Assembly (NCBI RefSeq): GCF_009372255.1
Contig: NZ_LXGN01000045.1
Coordinates: 1 to 64,000 of the forward strand
From: Acinetobacter guerrae
GTDB taxonomy: Bacteria > Pseudomonadota > Gammaproteobacteria > Pseudomonadales > Moraxellaceae
Direction: 5' to 3'
DNA: 64,000 nt
Shown here piece by piece: positions 40,229-47,165 of the stretch; the first letter of the stretch is position 1; every line of letters starts with the position of its first letter. Under the pieces are notes generated by a model. It did not search any database, was not told where the DNA came from, and worked only from the letters and a program-made list of their open reading frames with translations. Position numbers and translations under genes: made by a program.

Positions 40229-41109
40229 CCAGCGAAAGTTTCGATGCAAACCACTATTTTCAAGAGTTGTACAAACGTCCGATTCTTTTGGAAACAAAAA
40301 ATCTTTGTCAAAGTTTTCAGCATGGTAAAACTCAAAGAACGGTGCTTCATCAGATCAATTTAAAAATTCATAAACGTGAATTTATCTGTGTAATCGGGCC
40401 TTCTGGCTGTGGGAAATCGACATTAAGCCGTGTTGTTGCAGGACTTGATCCTTATAGTAGCGGAGAAGTTTTAGTCGATGGTGAACGTGTTGAAGGCCCA
40501 TGCCCTGAACGAGGTATGGTATTTCAGGGTTATACCTTATTTCCTTGGAAAACGGTTAAAGAAAATGTCATGTTCGGTCCCTTAATGCGTGGTGCAAGTC
40601 AGGTTGCCGCAGAATCTTCTGCACGTGAATGGCTTAGTATTATTGGTCTGGAAAAATACGAAAATCAGTATCCACACCAACTCTCTGGTGGAATGAAACA
40701 GCGTGTTGCAATTGCACGTGCCTTAGTCAATGAACCCAAGATGCTGCTAATGGATGAGCCTTTTGGGGCACTTGACCCATATACCCGACAAAAAATGCAA
40801 CGTCATTTAATGGATCTATGGCAAAGCATCGATATTACAATTTTATTTGTTACTCATGATATGGATGAAGCCATTTTATTAGCAGATCGTATCGTGGTAC
40901 TAAAGGCGAATCCTGGCGAAGTCAAAGAAATTATTGAGGTACATTTACCGCGCCCGCGTACCCCAGAGCTTATGAGTACACCAGAATTTAAACAGTTGCG
41001 TGCGCATGTCGATGAACTGGTACATGCACAGGAAGAAGAGCATCTAGATCCTGCACTGCAACGTTTGCCTGAGATTCCACGTATGACCCAAGTCAGTCAT
41101 CAAAAGTAA
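40225..41109 (+). CDS. ABC transporter ATP-binding protein (SsuB/TauB type)
   Basis: 294 residues from ATG 40225, with AGGAG 7 bases upstream and a 4-base overlap with the permease gene; an in-frame ATG at 40204 is less likely. Walker [11 protein letters not shown]-loop [13 protein letters not shown], signature [15 protein letters not shown], Walker [14 protein letters not shown] and switch His in FVTHDMDEA. It pairs with the upstream permease. The guanidine-II riboswitch begins right after its stop codon, so the ATPase itself is not under riboswitch control. Confidence 0.93.
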   Translation: MTSESFDANHYFQELYKRPILLETKNLCQSFQHGKTQRTVLHQINLKIHKREFICVIGPSGCGKSTLSRVVAGLDPYSSGEVLVDGERVEGPCPERGMVFQGYTLFPWKTVKENVMFGPLMRGASQVAAESSAREWLSIIGLEKYENQYPHQLSGGMKQRVAIARALVNEPKMLLMDEPFGALDPYTRQKMQRHLMDLWQSIDITILFVTHDMDEAILLADRIVVLKANPGEVKEIIEVHLPRPRTPELMSTPEFKQLRAHVDELVHAQEEEHLDPALQRLPEIPRMTQVSHQK

Positions 41110-41119
41110 TAGCGACAAC

Positions 41120-41173
41120 CGTTGGGACGACCTGACGCGTCATAACTTCCTGCTGGACGACCAGCTTAAGGGG
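41120..41173 (+). promoter_or_regulatory. Guanidine-II (mini-ykkC) riboswitch, intercistronic
   Basis: Two hairpins carry the same ACGA tetraloop closed by GG/CC, the defining feature of the class. P1 is 41120-41137 (CGTTGGG-ACGA-CCTGACG). P2 is 41152-41165 (GCTGG-ACGA-CCAGC). The 14-base linker includes TTCC, able to pair with the Shine-Dalgarno GGGG at 41170-41173. The element lies between the ATPase stop (41109) and the oxygenase start. In this class guanidine stabilises the loop-loop contact and frees the ribosome site, so guanidine should switch translation on. Confidence 0.88.
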
Positions 41174-41179
41174 ATGAAA

Positions 41180-42184
41180 ATGTCAGAAGATTACGTTTTA
41201 CCTATGCTGGATATCTCTAAATTAACAAGTGACAAACTGACTGATCGCAAAGAGGTCGCCCAGCAACTAGATCAAGCCTGTCGAGATATTGGTTTTTTAT
41301 ATATCCGTGGAGAACAATTTAAACCCGCATTATTTCAACAATTAGTGAACACTGTGCAGCATTATTTTGCTCAAGATGAAAACATCAAAATGCAAAATTA
41401 TATCGGAAACTCCACCAATCATAGTGGTTATGTTCCTATGGGTGAAGAACAATTTACTGCCAATACTTATGATCTTAAAGAAGCTTATGATGTCAATTAT
41501 GACTATGAAGGCTTAACCGAATTAAGACCACTGGTTGGATCTAATCAATGGCCGAATGATCAACAATTTAAAACGCACGTTCTAAACTATTATCAACATA
41601 TCAAGGATATTGGACATCAACTATTTCGTGCTTTTGCTTTAGCATTAGATCTTGAGGAAAATTATTTTGATGCACATTTAAAACATGCACCAAGTCAATT
41701 ACGTTTAATCCATTATCCTTATAATCCTGATGCTGTGGATAGCTCAGGAATTGGCGCACATACAGATTATGAATGTTTCACTTTACTTTTCCCTACAGCA
41801 GATGGCTTACAAGTACTGAATAAAAACTTAGAATGGATCGATATTCCCTTAATCGAAAATACTTTGATTATGAATATTGGTGACATGATGGAAATATTAT
41901 CCAACGGGCGTTATTTGGCGACTAAACATCGGGTTAAAAAAGTTAAACAACAACGTTATTCTTTTCCTTTATTTTTTTCATGTGATTATGATTATGTCAT
42001 TCAGCCGCTGGTTGAAACAAATCAACCCAAATATGCGCCCTTAAAAGGGGGTGAACATTTATTTAATCAAACTGCACAAACCTTTCAATACTTAAAAAGA
42101 CGTATTGAACGTGGAGAACTTACACTGAACAATGCTCGTCCTCTTTATTCTTTTGGCTTAAATGAAAAAGGGGCAGATATATGA
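41180..42184 (+). CDS. 2-oxoglutarate/Fe(II)-dependent oxygenase under guanidine-II control
   Basis: 334 residues. Start ATG 41180: the Shine-Dalgarno GGGG ends 6 bases upstream, whereas ATG 41174 touches it. It belongs to the isopenicillin-N-synthase-like 2OG oxygenase family: N-terminal DIOX_N region (VAQQLDQACRDIGFLYIRGE), then the jelly roll with HxD at 194/196 (GIGAHTDYECFTLL), distal His 250 (TKHRVKK) and 2OG-binding Arg 259 (RYSFPLFF). All Fe and cosubstrate ligands are present. Family knowledge: ethylene-forming enzyme and plant homoarginine-6-hydroxylase are 2OG enzymes that release guanidine from guanidino amino acids. Here the riboswitch suggests a guanidine-derived substrate; identity unknown. 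Its stop overlaps the next start (ATGA). Confidence 0.85.
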   Translation: MSEDYVLPMLDISKLTSDKLTDRKEVAQQLDQACRDIGFLYIRGEQFKPALFQQLVNTVQHYFAQDENIKMQNYIGNSTNHSGYVPMGEEQFTANTYDLKEAYDVNYDYEGLTELRPLVGSNQWPNDQQFKTHVLNYYQHIKDIGHQLFRAFALALDLEENYFDAHLKHAPSQLRLIHYPYNPDAVDSSGIGAHTDYECFTLLFPTADGLQVLNKNLEWIDIPLIENTLIMNIGDMMEILSNGRYLATKHRVKKVKQQRYSFPLFFSCDYDYVIQPLVETNQPKYAPLKGGEHLFNQTAQTFQYLKRRIERGELTLNNARPLYSFGLNEKGADI

Positions 42185-43068
42185 ATTTATTCGAATTATT
42201 AAAAAGCTGTTCGGTGACCTCGCTTGAAGATATGCAATTACCAACTTACTTAATGGGCAGTTTTAGACGTAAAAGTATTAGTTTTTTTAATGGCCTGACC
42301 GATGAAAAAACCACTGTATACTGGTTTCAGTCGAAGTCATTTAGTATAGATTTACGCCTCAGTGATCCGATGTATACCCCTATTAGCGAGCGACAAGGCT
42401 GGATTGGAGATACAATCTGGGATAGTGAAAAAGAATTACTGTCATGGAACATCCGCGAAAGTTATCAACCGCGTATTCAATGGCCTGAACCCGCCAAGCT
42501 CTTCCCAATAGGTAATTGTATTTTAGAATTTGCACCTTCAGGCGCGTATGTAGAAGACTGGCGACAACAATCTAGCTCGGGTCTATTCTGTGGTTTAAGA
42601 CTTTATCAAACTGAGCATCTACACTCACAACAAAAATTTGCAATGGATGGTGGTCTTATTATTGCGGGTGAGCATCTTGCTTATGTCCAGTCTCGTCTAC
42701 CATTTGCACAACAACAGCTTGAGAATATTTCTGTATTAAATGATGCGATTCAAAATCAACAAATCGATGCCTCTTTTGTTGAGAACTACCAAGTATCTAT
42801 CGCACTGAATGGGCAAACGATTCAATTTTCAACGCAAAGTTGTTTAGTCAATACAACGTTGGATCTGGATAATTTTGAAATGGACAATTTAGGAAACATC
42901 ACTCAAATTAAAGAAATTGAGGGTGTGCTCTATCGGCTCTATTTTTCACTGGATATGTATCAACCAGATTTCCAGTTTGAACAACAAACATCGACAACTG
43001 CATCTGCACAACAATGGCTCGATCAGGAAAAGTCACATTTACTTAAACACGCTGTTATTGTCAAATAA
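42181..43068 (+). CDS. Unrecognised 295-residue protein of the guanidine-II operon
   Basis: 295 residues, start overlapping the oxygenase stop by 4 bases, so strongly coupled. No signal peptide or membrane helix: a soluble cytoplasmic protein. Two beta-rich halves are suggested. The first has FRRKSISFFNGLTDEKTTVY and FSIDLRLSDPMY, then CILEFAPSGAYVEDWRQQSS; the second has ISVLNDAIQNQQIDASFVEN and LYRLYFSLDMY. The pattern (W-Q-S near DLR, then YVEDWR) loosely recalls two-domain calycin-like proteins such as yeast Hri1; that is a weak impression. I name no function. Placement between oxygenase and exporter suggests it binds or processes the same guanidino compound. Confidence 0.75.
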   Translation: MNLFELLKSCSVTSLEDMQLPTYLMGSFRRKSISFFNGLTDEKTTVYWFQSKSFSIDLRLSDPMYTPISERQGWIGDTIWDSEKELLSWNIRESYQPRIQWPEPAKLFPIGNCILEFAPSGAYVEDWRQQSSSGLFCGLRLYQTEHLHSQQKFAMDGGLIIAGEHLAYVQSRLPFAQQQLENISVLNDAIQNQQIDASFVENYQVSIALNGQTIQFSTQSCLVNTTLDLDNFEMDNLGNITQIKEIEGVLYRLYFSLDMYQPDFQFEQQTSTTASAQQWLDQEKSHLLKHAVIVK

Positions 43069-43079
43069 AGGAGCCTGAG

Positions 43080-43409
43080 TTGCCCTATTTATATTTATTT
43101 ATCGCAATTGTGGCCGAGGTCATTGCCACTTCATCATTAAAATCGTCACAAGGATTTACTGTTCCTTTGCCCTCATTCGTTACCGTTGTGGGGTATTGCA
43201 TTGCACTATATTTTTTATCTTTGACCTTAAAATTTATCCCAGTCGGAATTGCTTATGCAATCTGGTCTGGTGCAGGAATTGTTTTAATTTCAACGATTGG
43301 TTGGGTCATATTTAAGCAACATCTCGATTTAGCTGCTTTTATTGGTTTAGCTATGGTCATCGGTGGAATTATCATCATCAATGTTTTCTCTAAAACTACC
43401 GAACTGTGA
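43080..43409 (+). CDS. SMR-family exporter, EmrE/Qac subtype
   Basis: 109 residues starting at TTG 43080 with AGGAG 6 bases upstream. Four membrane helices; membrane-embedded Glu in AIVAEVIATSSLK. The loop GIAYAIWSGAGIVLIS is the EmrE/Qac signature, not the Gdx/SugE form (AYAVWTGIGAVG). Guanidine riboswitches usually control Gdx guanidinium exporters, so an EmrE-like member here is notable; this subtype accepts bulkier cations, including some substituted guanidines. Last gene of the operon, 11 bases after its neighbour. Confidence 0.88.
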   Translation: MPYLYLFIAIVAEVIATSSLKSSQGFTVPLPSFVTVVGYCIALYFLSLTLKFIPVGIAYAIWSGAGIVLISTIGWVIFKQHLDLAAFIGLAMVIGGIIIINVFSKTTEL

Positions 43410-43421
43410 AATAAAAGATAA

Positions 43422-43452
43422 AAAAGGCACTTCGTGAATCGAAGCGCCTTTT
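43422..43452. terminator. Bidirectional terminator between the two convergent guanidine operons
   Basis: AAAAGGC-A-CTTCG and CGAAG-C-GCCTTTT form a 16-bp stem with one mismatch and a TGAAT loop, flanked by A and T runs. Confidence 0.88.
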
Positions 43453-43455
43453 ATT

Positions 43456-44487
43456 TTATTTTAAGCTTTGTATTAAGTCAGGGTAGATTAAACCATCGGC
43501 ATCCATTTCGGTTTTATACACACCATTAGTCACGTTAAATTTATTGACATGGTAGGTTGAACCATAAATGGAATCGAAGCCTTGTCCTTTGGTAAATACT
43601 TTTTTATTCGCTTCAACATCAAGTAAATGAGTTCCCCCCACAAATTGCTCATATTGTGCTGGATCAACCCCCACTCGATTTGCCATAATTTTCACTGCAT
43701 CGGCATGTGTGGCTGGATCATTAATGTATTTCACCGTTTTGTCCCAGACCTGAATGACTTTTTTCCACTCTTCTTTATGCGTGGATAAATGGCTCATATT
43801 GACCGAAAGCGTGTCGTAAATCAGACCTGGCTTATCTTTAGAAGTATAAATAATCTTAGAGCCAGCAACCGATTTTAATGCTTGATTAGCAACTGGTTGC
43901 CATACCGCAATTGCAGAAATATCAGGACTGGCAAAGACTTGTGGCAATTCATTGGTCACAGAGTTGACCAATTTAATATCAGTAAGAGGAATTTTTGCAT
44001 CATTTAAGGCAGTCGATAATAATAGATGATCAACCAGCCCTTTTTCAGTTGCAACTGATTTACCTTTTAAATCCTGAATGCTGTTGATGCCAGATTTAGC
44101 AATAATTACATCATTACCAGCAGAGTAATCTGTTGCCATAATCATGATCCCTTTGGTACCGCCTGACGCTGTCACCAAGTTATCACCATTGGTGACAAGC
44201 ACTGCATCTAGCTGATTTGCAGCAAATGCAGAAAGCGAAGAGGAATAATCAAACCATTTAAATTCAACATTTAGACCCGCTTCTTTTAGCCAGCCTTTTT
44301 CAATGGCAACTTGCCAAGCAACCCAACCTGGCCAATCACTATATCCTATTGTAATTGGCTGAGTGGAACTCGTTGTCGTCTTATCATTTTCAGCTTGTGC
44401 CTGTGGTACTTTTGCGGTGTTGTCACAGCCTGTTAAAGCCATCGCCAACATGACAGAAAAAGAAAGCGAGCTTACGGTGCGAATCAT
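43456..44487 (-). CDS. ABC transporter solute-binding lipoprotein (TauA/NitT type)
   Basis: 343 residues with lipobox ALTGC at 16-20. NMT1/TauA-like fold: ITIGYSDWPGWVAWQVAIEK, AFAANQLDAVLVTNGD, IMIMATDYSAGNDVIIAK and SIQDLKGKSVATEKG. It probably feeds the permease and ATPase encoded convergently at 39290-41109, the only matching membrane parts in the window. Linkage to atzF and the carboxylase suggests that the ligand is guanidine or a related nitrogen compound. RBS AGGGG; last gene of its operon. Confidence 0.88.
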   Translation of the reverse strand: MIRTVSSLSFSVMLAMALTGCDNTAKVPQAQAENDKTTTSSTQPITIGYSDWPGWVAWQVAIEKGWLKEAGLNVEFKWFDYSSSLSAFAANQLDAVLVTNGDNLVTASGGTKGIMIMATDYSAGNDVIIAKSGINSIQDLKGKSVATEKGLVDHLLLSTALNDAKIPLTDIKLVNSVTNELPQVFASPDISAIAVWQPVANQALKSVAGSKIIYTSKDKPGLIYDTLSVNMSHLSTHKEEWKKVIQVWDKTVKYINDPATHADAVKIMANRVGVDPAQYEQFVGGTHLLDVEANKKVFTKGQGFDSIYGSTYHVNKFNVTNGVYKTEMDADGLIYPDLIQSLK

Positions 44488-44512
44488 GATCTATCCCCTT
44501 TTTAAAATAAGG

Positions 44513-46294
44513 TTAACACATTGATGTAGAATGATTTTGAAGTGATTGAATATAAGCTCTCCAACCACCCAAGTGACTAATGTCTTTTGCAGATTCGAGC
44601 GCATACCCTTCACAGATAAAGCCTTTGACCCAAGTTCCATCGGCGAGTTGGACATTCCCGATCCCCAGTGGTGCAGGAACTTCAGCTACAATTTTTCCAA
44701 ATAACGCGATGGGCACTTCCCATACTTCGACCTCAATTGACTGCCCCTGTTCGCAATATTGCAAACCTGGCTTTGGAGGCGTGGTATTACTGAGTGCAAA
44801 GAGTTTGTAATGATGTGCTGTTTGAGTTTTTTTGAATAAAACAGCTCCGCGTGTCGTGAGCTGAAAATTGAGTGGCATCCCTGTTAAATGCGCACCAACC
44901 ACAGCCAATTTCACCGAATTTGACGACTCAATTTTTGAATAAGGTTGATACGAATGATCTGTAGCACCTAACTTTAAATGGTTTTGTTGCTGCCATATTT
45001 GCCCAAAACGCGCTAAAGCTTGATCATGCCAAGCTTTGGCAATCAAAGTAATACCTGAAGGCAAACCATCATCACGAATGACATTGGGTAATGCCAAAGC
45101 ACTCAAATCAGCAAAATTGACAAAGTTGGTATAAGCGCCCATATGGCTATTTTTTAAAATTGGATCGGCTTCAACTTCTGAGATGGTATAAATCGTGGCC
45201 GCTGTTGGTACCATTAACGCATCAAATTTGTCTAAGATTTGCTGAATATGACGTGTCATCTCAGCTCGATCATATTCATCCTGCATGACATCTGTTGCAG
45301 AAAATTGATCTGCTTGTGCAATGATTTTTTGAATCACTGGATGCGCTTGATCTCGGTTTATTTTCTTTTCTACCGCAACGGTGCGTTCTGCCACCCATGA
45401 ACGGTTATAGAGGGCGTTTGCCAACTGATTAAAAACTGTAAAATCAATAGATTCAACTTGATAACCCAGTGCTTTGACACGTTCAATTGCAATGTCGAAA
45501 GCATGACGGCTCTGTTCATCACCATAAAATTCAAGCTGTGCAGGAATTGCGATCGTCCCAAGTGAAAACGCAACAGGTACATTTTCAGGATGCGGTCGAG
45601 AATATGCATCCGTTTCATCAAACCCCTGCATCATTTGGGCAACAGCCCATGCATCATCTACAGCAAGTGCAAAAATCGATATCACATCAAGCGTACGACA
45701 AGCAGGGATTAAACCCGTGGTTGAAAACCAACCTTTGGTGGGTTTAAGCCCAACAATATTATTATGCCCAGCAGGTACTCGACCAGAACCTGCTGTATCT
45801 GTTCCCAAAGAAAATGGAACAATCCCTTTGGCAACTACTACCGATGATCCAGAACTCGAGCCACCACTGATATAATCAGGATTAAAACTATTTTTGACTG
45901 CGCCATAAGGTGAACGGACACCCACCAAACCTGTCGCAAACTGATCGAGATTAGTTTTTCCAATCACAATCGCGCCTGCTGCTTTTAACTTGGCCACAAC
46001 TGTTGCATCTGAATTGGCCAGATAAGCGGCTTCTTTACATGCTGCCGTTGTATGAAAGCCCTCGACATCAATATTATCCTTTACAGCAAAAGGAATGCCA
46101 TACAAGGGGAATTGTGCAGGATCTTGATTGAGGAGTAACTCTATTTGTATATCAAGCTGCTGTTGGGAGGCTAGTTCAATCCATGCATGATCATCATTAC
46201 TGATCGACTTGACATAATCATACAAATCATTGAGTTTAAATTGCCCTTGTGCATAGGCATTTTGCCAATCCTGTAAGGTCGATAGTTGTGGCAC
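44513..46294 (-). CDS. atzF: Allophanate hydrolase
   Basis: 593 residues starting at GTG 46294 with AGGAGA 5 bases upstream. Amidase-signature domain with the Ser-Ser-Lys triad: Lys in GIPFAVKDNIDVEG, Ser in GGSSSGSSVVVA and Ser in TDTAGSGRVPA. A C-terminal domain (VKLAVVGAHLTGMPLNFQL) is typical of AtzF/DUR1. It converts allophanate to two NH3 and two CO2, the last step of guanidine breakdown through carboxyguanidine. The carboxylase gene lies upstream, beyond a terminator, so atzF belongs to a second transcription unit. Confidence 0.94.
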   Translation of the reverse strand: MPQLSTLQDWQNAYAQGQFKLNDLYDYVKSISNDDHAWIELASQQQLDIQIELLLNQDPAQFPLYGIPFAVKDNIDVEGFHTTAACKEAAYLANSDATVVAKLKAAGAIVIGKTNLDQFATGLVGVRSPYGAVKNSFNPDYISGGSSSGSSVVVAKGIVPFSLGTDTAGSGRVPAGHNNIVGLKPTKGWFSTTGLIPACRTLDVISIFALAVDDAWAVAQMMQGFDETDAYSRPHPENVPVAFSLGTIAIPAQLEFYGDEQSRHAFDIAIERVKALGYQVESIDFTVFNQLANALYNRSWVAERTVAVEKKINRDQAHPVIQKIIAQADQFSATDVMQDEYDRAEMTRHIQQILDKFDALMVPTAATIYTISEVEADPILKNSHMGAYTNFVNFADLSALALPNVIRDDGLPSGITLIAKAWHDQALARFGQIWQQQNHLKLGATDHSYQPYSKIESSNSVKLAVVGAHLTGMPLNFQLTTRGAVLFKKTQTAHHYKLFALSNTTPPKPGLQYCEQGQSIEVEVWEVPIALFGKIVAEVPAPLGIGNVQLADGTWVKGFICEGYALESAKDISHLGGWRAYIQSLQNHSTSMC

Positions 46295-46303
46295 GTTTTT
46301 CTC

Positions 46304-46738
46304 CTATTCATTCTGCTGTAAAGGCGGCATGACTGCATCCATAAGTTCCAGATGACCTTTAATCACCCCTTTTAAAGCAATAAACTGCTGACTGATTTGC
46401 TTTAATGTGTTGCTTTTACCTTGTAGCAAAATCACTTCCAGAATTTTCTGATCATCCAATTGAATATGAAGCGAACTAATGACTTGCTCTAAAAATTGTT
46501 GTTGTAAATCACTAAGATAAACACGAATATTACCTGCATCACGACGGTACAACAGGGTTAAAGTGCCGACCATCACCGAATTTTCAGTGGTATAGTGATG
46601 AATCAGGTGCCGATTAATCATATCGACAATCGCTTGAGAACGACTCTCATAGTGTTCTTCTACGATCTTTTGATCCAATGAGGTAACGGTATCTTCTGGA
46701 ACAGTGATACTGATTCGTGTAAGTTTAGGTTTAGCCAA
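46304..46738 (-). CDS. NikR-like ribbon-helix-helix regulator lacking Ni ligands
   Basis: 144 residues from a TTG start that overlaps the end of the 43-residue ORF (7-8 bases), implying coupling. The N-terminal RHH (TRISITVPEDTVTSLDQKIV, ESRSQAIVDMINRHL) and C-terminal ACT-like domain (VGTLTLLYRRD, LEVILLQGK, ALKGVIKGHLELM) align along the length of E. coli NikR. Of the square-planar Ni ligands (His76, His87, His89, Cys95), only the His87 equivalent remains (SSLHIQLDDQKILEV; His89 is Gln and Cys95 is not Cys). It therefore probably responds to another ligand. A local regulator of the guanidine genes is the simplest reading. Confidence 0.82.
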   Translation of the reverse strand: MAKPKLTRISITVPEDTVTSLDQKIVEEHYESRSQAIVDMINRHLIHHYTTENSVMVGTLTLLYRRDAGNIRVYLSDLQQQFLEQVISSLHIQLDDQKILEVILLQGKSNTLKQISQQFIALKGVIKGHLELMDAVMPPLQQNE

Positions 46739-46862
46739 TGTTGTCTCTCTTAGAAGAATGAACTTGTTGTGACATATAAAAGCCCGCCCGAACTGTCAGT
46801 AGCTCAACTAAAAAAGTGATCCATACAGGCCGTGCTTTTACAGATTTAGATTTTTCTGACAT
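46731..46862 (-). CDS. 43-residue membrane peptide at the head of the atzF operon
   Basis: ATG 46862 is preceded by AGGAG at proper distance. The sequence is MSEKSKSVKARPVWITFLVE, then LLTVRAGFYMSQQVHSSKRD and NIG. One hydrophobic helix (about 13-30) holds a central Glu and Arg; both ends are basic. It overlaps the NikR-like gene and is the first gene after the sigma-54 promoter. I recognise no family. The good ribosome site, overlap and promoter position make it likely to be translated, as a transport accessory peptide or a coupling leader. Confidence 0.65.
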   Translation of the reverse strand: MSEKSKSVKARPVWITFLVELLTVRAGFYMSQQVHSSKRDNIG

Positions 46863-46915
46863 GATAGGCTCCTTTTTCAGTATTACCAAAATATAGTTTT
46901 GTATTACTTAAATAA

Positions 46916-46931
46916 TGCATGAACTATGCCA
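46916..46931 (-). promoter_or_regulatory. Sigma-54 promoter of the small ORF-nikR-like-atzF-SBP operon
   Basis: On the minus strand TGGCATAGTTCATGCA: GG and GC 10 bases apart, -24 box TGGCAT, -12 box ATGCA. The predicted start, near 46905, is 43 bases before the first ATG. Confidence 0.65.
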
Positions 46932-47119
46932 GTTTTTAAATCTTGCCATCAACTTTTTAAATTAAATTATTTAAATATAATCAAATACTTATGATTAAAA
47001 ACAAAGCTAGTATAGTTTTTTTTATAAACCAACTTCAATTTTTCATTTCATCCCCTATTACAGCCTTAACTTGGTGCAAAGCAAAAAAATATAAAATCAT
47101 AATGCTTAAAAATTGGGCA

Positions 47120-47145
47120 AAAAAAACCCTGATTTCAAATCAGGG
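47120..47145 (-). terminator. Terminator of the guanidine carboxylase operon
   Basis: Read on the minus strand, CCCTGATTT and AAATCAGGG form a compact stem followed by seven T, about 20 bases after the carboxylase stop. Confidence 0.9.
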
Positions 47146-47165
47146 CAAATATTAATAAAACTAAA

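Larger units (their letters stand above)
46863..47165. other. AT-rich spacer between the two minus-strand guanidine operons
   Basis: About 300 bases holding the terminator of the carboxylase operon at its right end and the sigma-54 promoter of the atzF operon near its left end. I looked for a further riboswitch here and saw none, so atzF appears not to be directly guanidine-sensing. Confidence 0.55.
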
